A DNA stretch of 64,000 bases, from contig NZ_VHLH01000013.1 in the NCBI RefSeq assembly GCF_006516965.1, forward strand, positions 53,722 through 117,721, in the 5' to 3' direction. The DNA is from Pararhizobium mangrovi (GTDB lineage Bacteria > Pseudomonadota > Alphaproteobacteria > Rhizobiales > Rhizobiaceae). How positions within the stretch are numbered: the stretch's first letter is position 1; every line of letters starts with the position of its first letter. Positions 16,510 through 24,952 of this stretch are shown one piece after another. Position numbers and translations under genes: made by a program. The notes under the pieces were generated by a model. It saw only the letters and a program-made list of their open reading frames with translations, was not told where the DNA came from and ran no database searches.

Positions 16510-18102
16510 TCATTGCGGCCGCACGAACAGTTGAGCCGTCCCGTAGCGATCCGTGAAGTCGACGGAAGGGTCCTGAACGTAGCCGTGACGGACGGCATAG
16601 TCGCGCAGCGGTCGCTCGAGAACGGGATCGAAGCCTAGCAACAACGCCGCCGGCGGGTCCTTTTCGAACAGGGAGCCGACGGTGGCAGGGGACGTCGTCC
16701 GATAATATCGGATCATCCCCGGATCGACGAATTCCGCCGAACGATAGATGAAGGGACCGGTTGCCAGTTCCATATAGACGGGAAGGCTCGCCTCGAGCGG
16801 ATAGATGGGCGCAAGCGTCGCGATCTTCCCGCTCAGACCGTGTTCGGACAGGGCCTGCCGAATGGCAATGCCGTGCCGATGAACCTTCGTTACCGTCCAT
16901 TTGTCCGGATGAAGGGTCAATGGCAGAAATTCGGCAAACCGCGGCACTGCGCAGACGACGACGACGACGGTTGCGGCAACCAGCACACCCAACCCCTGAC
17001 GGCGCTCGAAGGGCGCAAGAGCGGAAAAGGCCAGCGCGAGCGCAAGCGGCAAGCTGACGAGTGCGAGGGCATAATACTGTGGGAAGCCGGGTGTCGGCAG
17101 AAAGCCGACTGCCATGGCGAGTACCGTGCTCGCGGCAAGCACCATGCTCGCGGCCGACGCGCGGGGCAACCTCGAAAAGGTCCGGTCGAACTGGCGCTGG
17201 ACGAAAACGAGGGCCAGAACGGCGGCGATGGCGACCGGCACCGCACCACTGAACCAGACGCTCCAGGCAAGCCTGATCTTGGCGAGCGCGGACAAGGCAA
17301 CGCCGCCACCTTCCTGGCCGTGCGCCGTCCAATAACCGATATGCGCCCCGGTGTGGTACCCGAGCACATGCGCCAGGAAGAGCTTCGGTTCGGCGATGAG
17401 ATAGACGAGGATCGGAATGGCGCCGACGATGCCCCCGACAAGAAGCGGTGCCACGACCATGCGAAGACGCTGGCGCGCCGGCAACGTTTTCGGCACCAGG
17501 AACGCGGCGATGCCGACGGCGGGAACGAAGGCGACCGCGCTGATCTTGAAGCAGACGGCAAGCGCAAGGGATACGCCCGCGACGAATAGGACGAGGGGTC
17601 GAACCCGTCCCCGACATGCTCCGTGGATGAACAGACCCGTGCCGATCAAGGCAAACGGCAACGGCAACAGGTTGTTCGTCGCCGCCATCCCGGTCTGGTT
17701 CAGGAACAGCTCGTTCGCGCAGGTCAGGACGACTGCGCAAAAGGCGAAGAGCCAGTTCCGCACGAGAAGGTAGCTGACGAGGCAGATCCCCCCTGCCAGA
17801 GCAATCCAGACGAAAAGAACGCCGAGACGGGCGCTCAACAGCAGATCGTGCGTGCCGAACAGATGTCTGACGGCGTAGAACCACCAGGCCGAGCCGGGCA
17901 CCTGATTGTAGAAGAAGTCGCGATAAAGCGCATGGTGATCGAGAAGGTCGACCGGCGGCACGTAAAGTTGCTCGTCCTGGCGCAGTTCGAAGTTCATCAG
18001 GCGGACGAACACGAATACGCCCAGCAACGCCGAAGCGACCGGGATGGCCCATGCTGCCCGATCGAATGTCAGACCGGCCGTGCGCTTCAACGTCTGGTAC
18101 AA
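16510..18102 (-). CDS. GT-C fold glycosyltransferase (family 39/83-like)
   Basis: 530-aa membrane protein with about ten or eleven spans. The first periplasmic loop contains MNFELRQDEQLYVPPVDLL with the acidic pair expected for the catalytic base of Dol-P/Und-P-sugar dependent enzymes. Then come PGSAWWFYAVRHLFGTHDLLLSARL-type segments and a soluble C-terminal periplasmic domain (about 410-530). It probably transfers a sugar from an undecaprenyl-phosphate donor to a periplasmic glycan. The GtrB/GtrA-like pair at 23962-25381 could provide that donor. It starts the leftward operon, divergent from the CDP-sugar cassette. Confidence 0.75.
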   Translation of the reverse strand: MYQTLKRTAGLTFDRAAWAIPVASALLGVFVFVRLMNFELRQDEQLYVPPVDLLDHHALYRDFFYNQVPGSAWWFYAVRHLFGTHDLLLSARLGVLFVWIALAGGICLVSYLLVRNWLFAFCAVVLTCANELFLNQTGMAATNNLLPLPFALIGTGLFIHGACRGRVRPLVLFVAGVSLALAVCFKISAVAFVPAVGIAAFLVPKTLPARQRLRMVVAPLLVGGIVGAIPILVYLIAEPKLFLAHVLGYHTGAHIGYWTAHGQEGGGVALSALAKIRLAWSVWFSGAVPVAIAAVLALVFVQRQFDRTFSRLPRASAASMVLAASTVLAMAVGFLPTPGFPQYYALALVSLPLALALAFSALAPFERRQGLGVLVAATVVVVVCAVPRFAEFLPLTLHPDKWTVTKVHRHGIAIRQALSEHGLSGKIATLAPIYPLEASLPVYMELATGPFIYRSAEFVDPGMIRYYRTTSPATVGSLFEKDPPAALLLGFDPVLERPLRDYAVRHGYVQDPSVDFTDRYGTAQLFVRPQ

Positions 18103-18169
18103 TGCACAGCCCCCTCAAGTCTGCCTGAACCTTACTCGTGAGGAAGACAGAACTATTCACGCGTCCGGT

Positions 18170-18215
18170 GGGGACAAAGACGGGCTTTACCTGACCGTCG
18201 AAGGGCTTCGTCCCC
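18170..18215. repeat. Nested inverted repeat in divergent spacer
   Basis: GGGGACAAAG (18170-18179) pairs with CTTCGTCCCC (18206-18215) with one mismatch, and an inner GACGG/CCGTC pair lies inside. The spacer 18103-18393 separates the leftward GT-C operon from the rightward CDP-sugar operon. It could be a leader hairpin of the latter or a protein site. No JUMPstart/ops element is recognisable. Confidence 0.35.
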
Positions 18216-18393
18216 GTTACGAACGCTGAAATCCGCCTCTACGATCATCGAGGCCGGAATGCGCTCGTCGCCTCGTTTGTCGACGGGTCGCGAGAGAGCG
18301 TCGATGTTCTCGCAAGAGCCATTCCGCCGGTACCGACCAAGCTGGCCGGGCAACACGTCGCGATATCAGGGACTCGGCCGAGGAGGATACGGA

Positions 18394-19215
18394 ATGAAAG
18401 TCGTGCTGCTCGCTGGCGGCCTCGGATCGAGACTTTCCGAGGAAACCGTGCGCATTCCCAAGCCGATGGTCGAGGTCGGCGACCGCCCGATCATGATGCA
18501 CGTGATGGACATCTACAGCCATTGGGGCATGCAGGATTTCATCGTCGCCGGCGGCTACAAATGCATGCAGATCAAGAAATACTTTCAAAGCCTGCATCTC
18601 TCGACGGCCGACTTCACCGTCGCACTGAGCGACGGGGCGCTGACGCTGCGGCAGAACAAGCCGCTCGACTGGAACGTCTCGGTCGTGGACACCGGCCTCG
18701 CGACGATGACGGGCGGACGGCTGCTCGCGCTTCGCGACTGGCTCGGTCGCGACACGTTCATGGTCACCTACTCGGACGGCGTCGGCAACATCGATATCGA
18801 AGCCCTTCTCGCGTTCCACCGCTCACACGGCCGCCTGGCGACGGTTACCGCCGTGCAGCCGCCGGCACGCTTCGGCAATCTGGAGATCGAAGGCAACAGG
18901 GTCGTCGAGTTCACGGAAAAGGTGCGGAAGAACGAAACCTGGATCAACGGCGGCTTCTTCGTCTTCGAGCCCGGCGTCATCGACTACATCGACGATCTCT
19001 CGCAGCCGCTCGAGGCGGAACCGCTGGCAAGGCTCGCGCGCGACGGCCAGTTATGCGCCTACAAGCACGACGGCTTCTGGCATCCGATGGATACGGTCCG
19101 TGATCGCGATCATCTGAATGGCCTTTGCGAAGACGGCACGCCCCCGTGGCTCGTCTTCACACCGGAGACCCCGGTGGCCGTGCCTGCGACCGGCTCCATC
19201 CGCGCGAGGATATAG
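18394..19215 (+). CDS. rfbF: Glucose-1-phosphate cytidylyltransferase
   Basis: 273-aa nucleotidyltransferase that makes CDP-glucose from glucose-1-phosphate and CTP, the entry step to CDP-deoxy sugars. The N-terminal signature MKVVLLAGGLGSRLSEETV, then PKPMVEVGDRPI, TYSDGVGNIDI (catalytic Asp) and GFWHPMDTVRDRDHLN, all match the family (RfbF/DdhA/AscA). AGGAGG lies 7 nt before the ATG. It is the first gene of a tight operon whose next members are the CDP-glucose 4,6-dehydratase (3 bp gap) and a DegT-type enzyme. Confidence 0.93.
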   Translation: MKVVLLAGGLGSRLSEETVRIPKPMVEVGDRPIMMHVMDIYSHWGMQDFIVAGGYKCMQIKKYFQSLHLSTADFTVALSDGALTLRQNKPLDWNVSVVDTGLATMTGGRLLALRDWLGRDTFMVTYSDGVGNIDIEALLAFHRSHGRLATVTAVQPPARFGNLEIEGNRVVEFTEKVRKNETWINGGFFVFEPGVIDYIDDLSQPLEAEPLARLARDGQLCAYKHDGFWHPMDTVRDRDHLNGLCEDGTPPWLVFTPETPVAVPATGSIRARI

Positions 19216-19218
19216 GTC

Positions 19219-20400
19219 GTGGGATACGGCGCGCACATCGACGATCTGCGAAGGCGTCTCGAAGGCAAGCGCGTTCTTCTCACCGGCAGTACCGGCTTCA
19301 AGGGCGGATGGATGGCGCTTTGGCTCGCAGAGCTCGGCGCACGGGTCGTCGGCATCGGCCTTCCGCCCGAAGATCGTTCGTTCATGAACGCCGTCGGACT
19401 CGCGCAGGTCGTCGACACGCGTATTGCCGACATACGAGATCGTCGCGACTTCGCGTCGGCCGTCGAAGGCGAGGATTTCGACATCCTCGTGCACATGGCG
19501 GCGCAATCGCTGGTGCGCAAATCCTATGCCGACCCGGTGGATACGTTTCAGACGAACGTCGTCGGGACGGCCGTCGTGCTTGAAGCGGCACGCAGAATGC
19601 CTTCGTTGCGCGCCATCGTCGTGGTGTCGAGCGACAAGTGCTACGACAATCGCGAGTGGGTCTGGCCCTACCGCGAGACGGACCCGATGGGCGGGCACGA
19701 CCCGTACAGCGCGTCCAAGGGGTGCACGGAACTCATTGCGTCGGCCTACCGCAAGTCCTTCTTCCATGATCCGGACGGACCCCGGCTGGCGAGCGTGCGC
19801 GCCGGAAACGTCATCGGCGGCGGCGACTGGTCGCGCGACCGGATCGTACCCGACCTCGTCCGCTCGGCCGAAACCCGTGAACCCGCACGCATCCGCAATC
19901 CGCACAGCGTAAGGCCATGGCAGCACGTGCTCGAACCGCTTCGGGGCTACCTCATGCTCGCCGCCGCCCTCGTCGAAGAGGGACACCGATATGCCGGCGG
20001 CTGGAACTTCGGACCGGCGGTCGATGCGGACATCGATGTCGGAACGCTTGCCGAGCTCGTCCGACGATCGTGGCCGGGACAGGAACCAGGACCAGGACCA
20101 GGACCAGGACCGGAATATACCGCCGACCCGGTAAAGCACACGGTGCACGAGGCCAACATGCTTCGTCTCGACAGCACCAAGGCGCGCGTGGAACTGGGCT
20201 GGCAACCCGCCCTCGCCCTCGAACAGGCGGTCGACCTGACCGTCGGCTGGTATCACATGGCCCTGCAGCGGCCCGAGCGGATGCTCGATTTCACCCGGCA
20301 GCAGATCGGTCGGTACTGCGCCTGCTGCCAAGATCCAACGCACGAAGACGAGACGCTTACGGAAAGTCGGGCAATTACGGAGCTGGCAGCATGCGGGTGA
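19219..20400 (+). CDS. rfbG: CDP-glucose 4,6-dehydratase
   Basis: 393-aa short-chain dehydrogenase/reductase converting CDP-glucose to CDP-4-keto-6-deoxyglucose. NAD-binding motif TGSTGFKGGW (residues 22-31), catalytic Tyr163-x3-Lys167 (DPYSASKG), and GNVIGGGDWSRDRIVPD typical of RfbG/DdhB. GTG start, 3 bp after rfbF. Unusual is a glycine-proline run at residues 290-298, produced by a hexanucleotide tandem repeat (20085-20111), in a loop that is not repetitive in the usual family members. The C-terminus has a Cys-rich end (CACCQDPTH). The end overlaps the next gene by 10 bp. Confidence 0.92.
   Translation: MGYGAHIDDLRRRLEGKRVLLTGSTGFKGGWMALWLAELGARVVGIGLPPEDRSFMNAVGLAQVVDTRIADIRDRRDFASAVEGEDFDILVHMAAQSLVRKSYADPVDTFQTNVVGTAVVLEAARRMPSLRAIVVVSSDKCYDNREWVWPYRETDPMGGHDPYSASKGCTELIASAYRKSFFHDPDGPRLASVRAGNVIGGGDWSRDRIVPDLVRSAETREPARIRNPHSVRPWQHVLEPLRGYLMLAAALVEEGHRYAGGWNFGPAVDADIDVGTLAELVRRSWPGQEPGPGPGPGPEYTADPVKHTVHEANMLRLDSTKARVELGWQPALALEQAVDLTVGWYHMALQRPERMLDFTRQQIGRYCACCQDPTHEDETLTESRAITELAACG
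20085..20111 (+). repeat. Hexanucleotide tandem repeat (ACCAGG, about 4.5 copies) inside rfbG
   Basis: Perfect short tandem repeat in the coding sequence that yields a Gly-Pro run. The unit is a multiple of three, so copy-number changes alter length but not frame. Confidence 0.85.
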
Positions 20401-21644
20401 ACTACGGCGAGTGCGTCTATGGCGAAGCGGAGATCGAGGCCGTCGTGGAAACCATGCGCCGGTCGACCCAGATGGGTCGCGCCGTACGCACGATGGAGGA
20501 GCGTATCGCCGAGCTGTTCGCAAAGTCCCACGGCATCATGGTCAATTCGGGTTCGTCGGCGAACTATCTGGCGATCGAACTGCTCGGTCTTCCGGCAGGC
20601 TCGGAGATCGTCACGCCGGCACTGACATTCGCAACGACCGTCGCACCGATCGTCCGCTCCGGACTGGTGCCGGTCTTCGTCGATGTCGAGCCCGGCACCT
20701 ACAACATCGACGTCGATGCCATCGAAGCGATGATCGGCCCGCGCACCCGGGCCATGATGGTACCTTCGCTGATCGGCAATCTTCCGGACTGGGATCGCAT
20801 TCGGGCAATCGGCGAAGAACGGGGGCTGCTCGTCGTCGAGGACAGCGCCGACACCCTCGGTGCCACGCTCGACGACACGAGCACCGGCACCCGCTCGGCT
20901 ATCAGCACGACCAGCTTCTACGGATCGCACGTCATCTCGGCCGCCGGAAACGGTGGCATGATCTGCGTCGACGACGACGCCATGGCCGAAAAGGCCAGGC
21001 TCCTGCGCTCTTGGGGCCGCACGTCCTCCCTCTTCACCGATGCCGAGAATATCGACGAGCGTCTCGGCATGACGCTCGACGGCACCGAGTACGATGCCAA
21101 ATTCGTTTTCGAAGCGCTCGGCTACAATCTAGAACCCTCCGAAATCGGCGCCGCTTTCGGGCTCGTGCAGCTGGACAAACTCGAGGCGAATATCGCCGCC
21201 CGTCGTCGCAATTTCGATGCGCAGTACGCCTTCTTCGCGGACTACGAGGACATGTTCGTCCTACCGCGGGAGTTGCCGGGCGCGCGCACCGGATGGCTCG
21301 CGTTTCCCTTGACCATCCGAGCGGATGCACCGTTCACACGACGTCAGATGCAGACGTTTCTGGAACGACACGACATCCAGACGCGGCCGGTCTTCACAGG
21401 CAACATCCTGAGACAACCCGCCATGCGCGACGTCGTCTGCCGGAAGTCGCCGTCCGGCTATCCCGTTGCCGACAGCGTGATGCAGGGCGGAATACTCCTT
21501 GCCTGCCACCACGGCCTTCGCGGGAACCAGATCGATTACATGCACGAGGTCTTCAGCGATTTCGTCGCCAGATCGGTCCCGCAAAGCACGCGCGATGTTT
21601 CCCCGAAGTCAGCCTCGACCTCTTCAACCTCTGCAGGAATATGA
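20391..21644 (+). CDS. DegT/DnrJ/EryC1-family enzyme with His in place of the PLP lysine (3-dehydrase-like)
   Basis: 417-aa fold-type-I PLP protein. In the segment where aminotransferases carry the Schiff-base lysine (SFYGSH-VISAAGNGG) this protein has His180, as in sugar 3-dehydrases (RfbH/DdhC, ColD). RfbH-type CDP enzymes also bind an Fe-S cluster through cysteines after GRD-C-x-C; here the corresponding segment is SWGRTSSLFTDAEN with no cysteine, so an iron-sulfur cluster is not expected. PLP-ring contact VVEDSADTLGA (148-158) is present. It follows the CDP-glucose 4,6-dehydratase with a 10-bp overlap and precedes a C-methyltransferase with an ATGA overlap, so its substrate is probably CDP-4-keto-6-deoxyglucose or a product of it. 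C-3 deoxygenation is an inference. Confidence 0.8.
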   Translation: MRVNYGECVYGEAEIEAVVETMRRSTQMGRAVRTMEERIAELFAKSHGIMVNSGSSANYLAIELLGLPAGSEIVTPALTFATTVAPIVRSGLVPVFVDVEPGTYNIDVDAIEAMIGPRTRAMMVPSLIGNLPDWDRIRAIGEERGLLVVEDSADTLGATLDDTSTGTRSAISTTSFYGSHVISAAGNGGMICVDDDAMAEKARLLRSWGRTSSLFTDAENIDERLGMTLDGTEYDAKFVFEALGYNLEPSEIGAAFGLVQLDKLEANIAARRRNFDAQYAFFADYEDMFVLPRELPGARTGWLAFPLTIRADAPFTRRQMQTFLERHDIQTRPVFTGNILRQPAMRDVVCRKSPSGYPVADSVMQGGILLACHHGLRGNQIDYMHEVFSDFVARSVPQSTRDVSPKSASTSSTSAGI

Positions 21645-22897
21645 TCGTGACACGTCTCAGCCAATGCCGTGCCTGCCTGGCCCCCGACCCTCGACTTTTC
21701 CTAGCCATGGGAAACCACCCGCCGGCCAACGGCTTCGTACGACCGGAGGACATCGAGAATAGTCAGCCGACCTACCCGCTCGATACGCAGATCTGCCTCG
21801 ATTGCGGCCTCATCCAGGTTGCCGATCATGTACCCGAAGGCTTTTTCGAACACTATCTCTACGTGCCGTCCAGCGCCTCGACGATGCACGACCATTTTGC
21901 CGGCCTCGCCGACGTGCTGAACGCAGAGGCGGGTTCCGGCCTGATCGTCGATATCGGCTGCAACGACGGACTTCTGCTTTCGGCCTGCAACCGGCTTGGC
22001 GCCAGGACCGTCGGCGTCGACCCCGCGGAAAACCTGGCCGAGATTGCCCGCACGCGCAATGTCGAGGTTTCCGTCGGATATTTTACCGCCGGTTCGGCAG
22101 CCGACCTCGTGAAGCAGTATGGCCCTGCGAAGGTGATCGTGACGACGAACACCTTCAACCATATCGGCGACCTTCATGATTTCATGGCGGGTGTCTCGCG
22201 GTGGCTCGCGGACGACGGCGTGTTCGTCATAGAAGTGCCGCAGGCCAAGGAACTGATCGAGAAGAACGAATTCGACACGATCTATCACGAACACGTTTCG
22301 GAATTCAGCCTTCTCTCCCTCGCGCGCCTCGGAGAATTCTTCGACCTCGTCGTTACCGACGTTCATCGCATGCGTGTTCATGGCGGCTCCATGCGGGTCT
22401 TCCTGAAGCGCGCACCGGCAAGCGCCGCCCCCATCGTCGCCGAAATGCTCGAAGAGGAAGAGAAGGCCGGCATGCGGGACTTCGAAACCTATTCTGCCTT
22501 CGCCGAACGCGTGGAACGCATTCGCGACGATCTCCTGAAAATGCTGGCAGACCTCAAGGGCGAAAACTTGCGCATCGCCGGATACGGAGCACCTGCCAAA
22601 GGCAATACCCTTTTGAATTTTTTCGGAATCGGTGCAGAGACGCTCGATTATCTGGTCGACCGCAATCCGTTGAAGCAGGGCCTTCATTCGCCCGGAATGA
22701 AAATTCCCATCCGCTCGCCGGAAGCACTACGGCAGGACAGGCCGGACATACTCCTGGTGCTGGCATGGAACTTCTTCGACGAGATACGCGCGCAGGAAAG
22801 CGATTTCGCCGAGCAAGGAGGACTGTTCCTCGTGCCGCTCCCGGAACCGGTCCTCGTCGGGGCCGAGCGAATGCCGCATGCCGCCGTTTCCGCCTGA
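21641..22897 (+). CDS. Sugar C-methyltransferase (zinc-binding N-terminal domain, TylCIII-like)
   Basis: 418-aa three-part methyltransferase. The N-terminal zinc domain shows Cys9 and Cys12 (QCRAC) and a second pair in QICLDCGLIQ. The central SAM domain has GLIVDIGCNDGLLLSACN and VIVTTNTFNHIGDLHDF. The C-terminal domain contains YGAPAKGNTLLNFFGI, typical for enzymes that methylate carbon of nucleotide-linked keto sugars. DTIYHEHVSEFSL carries the conserved Tyr-His-Glu-His of the family. With the neighbouring CDP-sugar genes it predicts a branched-chain C-methyl deoxyhexose. ATGA overlap with the preceding gene. Confidence 0.88.
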   Translation: MIVTRLSQCRACLAPDPRLFLAMGNHPPANGFVRPEDIENSQPTYPLDTQICLDCGLIQVADHVPEGFFEHYLYVPSSASTMHDHFAGLADVLNAEAGSGLIVDIGCNDGLLLSACNRLGARTVGVDPAENLAEIARTRNVEVSVGYFTAGSAADLVKQYGPAKVIVTTNTFNHIGDLHDFMAGVSRWLADDGVFVIEVPQAKELIEKNEFDTIYHEHVSEFSLLSLARLGEFFDLVVTDVHRMRVHGGSMRVFLKRAPASAAPIVAEMLEEEEKAGMRDFETYSAFAERVERIRDDLLKMLADLKGENLRIAGYGAPAKGNTLLNFFGIGAETLDYLVDRNPLKQGLHSPGMKIPIRSPEALRQDRPDILLVLAWNFFDEIRAQESDFAEQGGLFLVPLPEPVLVGAERMPHAAVSA

Positions 22898-22951
22898 GAA
22901 ACAGCGGATCATGGCCCGGCCGAACCCGCGTAGATATTCGAAAGAGTTCTC

Positions 22952-23965
22952 ATGCCGCGTGTCCTGATCACCGGTGCCGCCGGATTTATCGGATCCCATC
23001 TGACGACGGCCTGTCTGGACGCAGGCTATGAAGTCCATGCCATCGTGCGCTCCACACGCTCCGACCAACGCATTTCCCGATTGAGCAGACGGATCTCACG
23101 GCACCATTTCGACCTTCGCGACACCGACGCCATTCGCCGGTGCATGACGACTGTCGAGCCCCATATCATCTTCCATCTGGCCGCGCGCACCCGCCAGTTC
23201 CACGGTGCGGACTTCGACGAGACGGCTGGACTGCTTCACGACGATCTCGCCATCCTGAACGCCCTGTTTGCAGGTGCGATGGCGGCGAAGCGTCCCCCTG
23301 CCAGGATCGTGCGCACCGGTTCGCTTGCCGAATACGGCGCAGCGGCGAGGCCTTCCATCGAAACGGATCGGGAGGCCCCGGTCACGCCCTACGGCAGGAG
23401 ACTGATGGCCACCACGCGCTACATCGACGCCGTGCAGCCGTCCCTGCCGTTCGCAGTTGTGGCGGCTCGCCTCGCTCTCGTGTACGGCCCGGGTCAATCG
23501 CTCGATTTCTTCGTGCCGTGGCTCATCGAAGAGTGTCTCGATGGACATCGATGCATCGTGCGCCGTCCCGACGACCGGCGCGATCTTCTCCACGTTGCGG
23601 ACGTTGTTTCGGCATTGCTGCGTATGGCGACGACACCCCTTGCGCCCGGCACGATCGTCAACATCGCGAGTGGAACCGCCCCGACGATGCGCGAGGTGGC
23701 CGAATTCGTTATCGCCGGAACCGGTGCCGATCCAAGGCTCGTCGAATACGGACAGAGCAACGCGCCAACCGGAGCCCCTACCCTTCACGGTCATGCGCAA
23801 CGGGCACTGGACCTGCTTGGATGGCAGGCCGGCATATCGCTTGCGGACGGAATCGCGGCGACGATCGGTTGGCACCGCAACCGTAAGCGGCTCGCCGTCT
23901 CCGACGCTTTCGCGAGACCAGTGAGCCGAAATGCAGTGAACCGGCAGTCGGAGGCCGCGTCATGA
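22952..23965 (+). CDS. NAD-dependent epimerase/dehydratase with altered YxxxK motif
   Basis: 337-aa extended SDR. The NAD(P) motif GAAGFIGSH (8-16) and FHLAARTRQF are intact, and the Ser/Thr region RTGSLAEYG is present. At the catalytic position the sequence reads TPYGRRLMA: Tyr147 is there, but Leu151 stands where Lys is expected. I confirmed this codon by codon (TAC GGC AGG AGA CTG). It may be a 4-ketoreductase or epimerase finishing the CDP-branched sugar with shifted catalysis, or an inactive paralogue. Its stop overlaps the next start (ATGA). Confidence 0.8.
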   Translation: MPRVLITGAAGFIGSHLTTACLDAGYEVHAIVRSTRSDQRISRLSRRISRHHFDLRDTDAIRRCMTTVEPHIIFHLAARTRQFHGADFDETAGLLHDDLAILNALFAGAMAAKRPPARIVRTGSLAEYGAAARPSIETDREAPVTPYGRRLMATTRYIDAVQPSLPFAVVAARLALVYGPGQSLDFFVPWLIEECLDGHRCIVRRPDDRRDLLHVADVVSALLRMATTPLAPGTIVNIASGTAPTMREVAEFVIAGTGADPRLVEYGQSNAPTGAPTLHGHAQRALDLLGWQAGISLADGIAATIGWHRNRKRLAVSDAFARPVSRNAVNRQSEAAS

Positions 23966-24951
23966 GCGAAACCGGTACTTCAAAGGTGTCGGTGCTGGTG
24001 CCGGCCTTCAACGAAGAAGCCAATGTACGGCGCGCCTACGAGGCGATCGCCGACGTCTTCGCCAACCTGACCGGCTACGAATACGAAATCATCTTCACGG
24101 ACAACCATTCGACGGACCGGACCTTCGCCATCCTGCGCGAGATCGCGCAAACCGATCCTCGCGTACGCGTCATCCGGTTCAGCCGGAACGTCGGCTACCA
24201 ACGCTCCCTGCTTGCCGCCTACAAGGCGGCGACGGGCGAGTGTTCCATCCAGATCGACTGCGATCTCCAGGATCCGCCGTCCCTCATTCCGGCGATGCTC
24301 GATCGCTGGCGCGAAGGCCACGAAGTCGTCTACGGTATCCGACGCGGCCTCACGGACGGACGCCTGACGCAGATCGCCCGCCGCCTCTTCTATCGCCTTA
24401 TCCGTTTCATCAGCACGGATGACCTGCCCGTCAATGTCGGCGAATTCCGCCTCGTCGACCGCAAGATCCTCGACATCCTGCAACAGGTCAGCGACACCTC
24501 GCCCTATCTGCGCGGGCTGATCAGCGCCATGGGCTTCTCCCAGGTCGGCTTCGAGTACGATCGCCAGGCTCGGATCGCGGGCATCAGCAAGTTTCCGCTG
24601 AAGGCAATGGTTTCTCTGGCCGTCGACGGTCTGCTCAACCATTCGCTGATCCCGCTCAGGCTCGCCTCGCTCGCGAGCTTCCTCGTCGGTACGTGCACGC
24701 TCGTTCTCTTCGCCGGCTATTTCGTCGGAAAGCTCTTCTTCGGGCAGGACTGGCCGGCGGGCTTTGCGACGACGACGGTGCTCATCCTACTGTCGATCAT
24801 GCTCAATGCCATGTTCCTCGGGATCATCGGCGAGTATGTCGGCCGCATCTTCATGCAATCGAAGGGCTGGCCGGTAACGATCATCGAGAAAGCGTTGAAC
24901 GACGACATACGTCTCGTCCATCCGACGCCTGCAAAGCGCGAGACATCGTAG
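23962..24951 (+). CDS. GtrB/DPM1-like family 2 glycosyltransferase
   Basis: 329-aa enzyme that transfers a sugar to undecaprenyl phosphate. GT-A domain: VSVLVPAFNEEANVRRAYEA at the N-terminus, the metal motif IDCDLQDPPSLIP (DxD-like) and later VGEFRLVDRK. Two C-terminal membrane spans lie at about residues 232-260 and 270-295. This is the GtrB layout. It is paired with a GtrA-family gene 1 bp downstream, which suggests a flippase partnership, and with a GT-C enzyme elsewhere in the locus. Confidence 0.85.
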   Translation: MSETGTSKVSVLVPAFNEEANVRRAYEAIADVFANLTGYEYEIIFTDNHSTDRTFAILREIAQTDPRVRVIRFSRNVGYQRSLLAAYKAATGECSIQIDCDLQDPPSLIPAMLDRWREGHEVVYGIRRGLTDGRLTQIARRLFYRLIRFISTDDLPVNVGEFRLVDRKILDILQQVSDTSPYLRGLISAMGFSQVGFEYDRQARIAGISKFPLKAMVSLAVDGLLNHSLIPLRLASLASFLVGTCTLVLFAGYFVGKLFFGQDWPAGFATTTVLILLSIMLNAMFLGIIGEYVGRIFMQSKGWPVTIIEKALNDDIRLVHPTPAKRETS

Positions 24952-24952
24952 G

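Noticed and set aside
18103-18393. JUMPstart/ops element before the CDP-sugar operon
   Set aside because: No GGCGGTAG-like core was found; only an unrelated inverted repeat is present.
20085-20111. Phase-variable on/off switch by slipped repeats
   Set aside because: The unit is six bases, so gain or loss of units keeps the reading frame; length variation is possible but not switching off.
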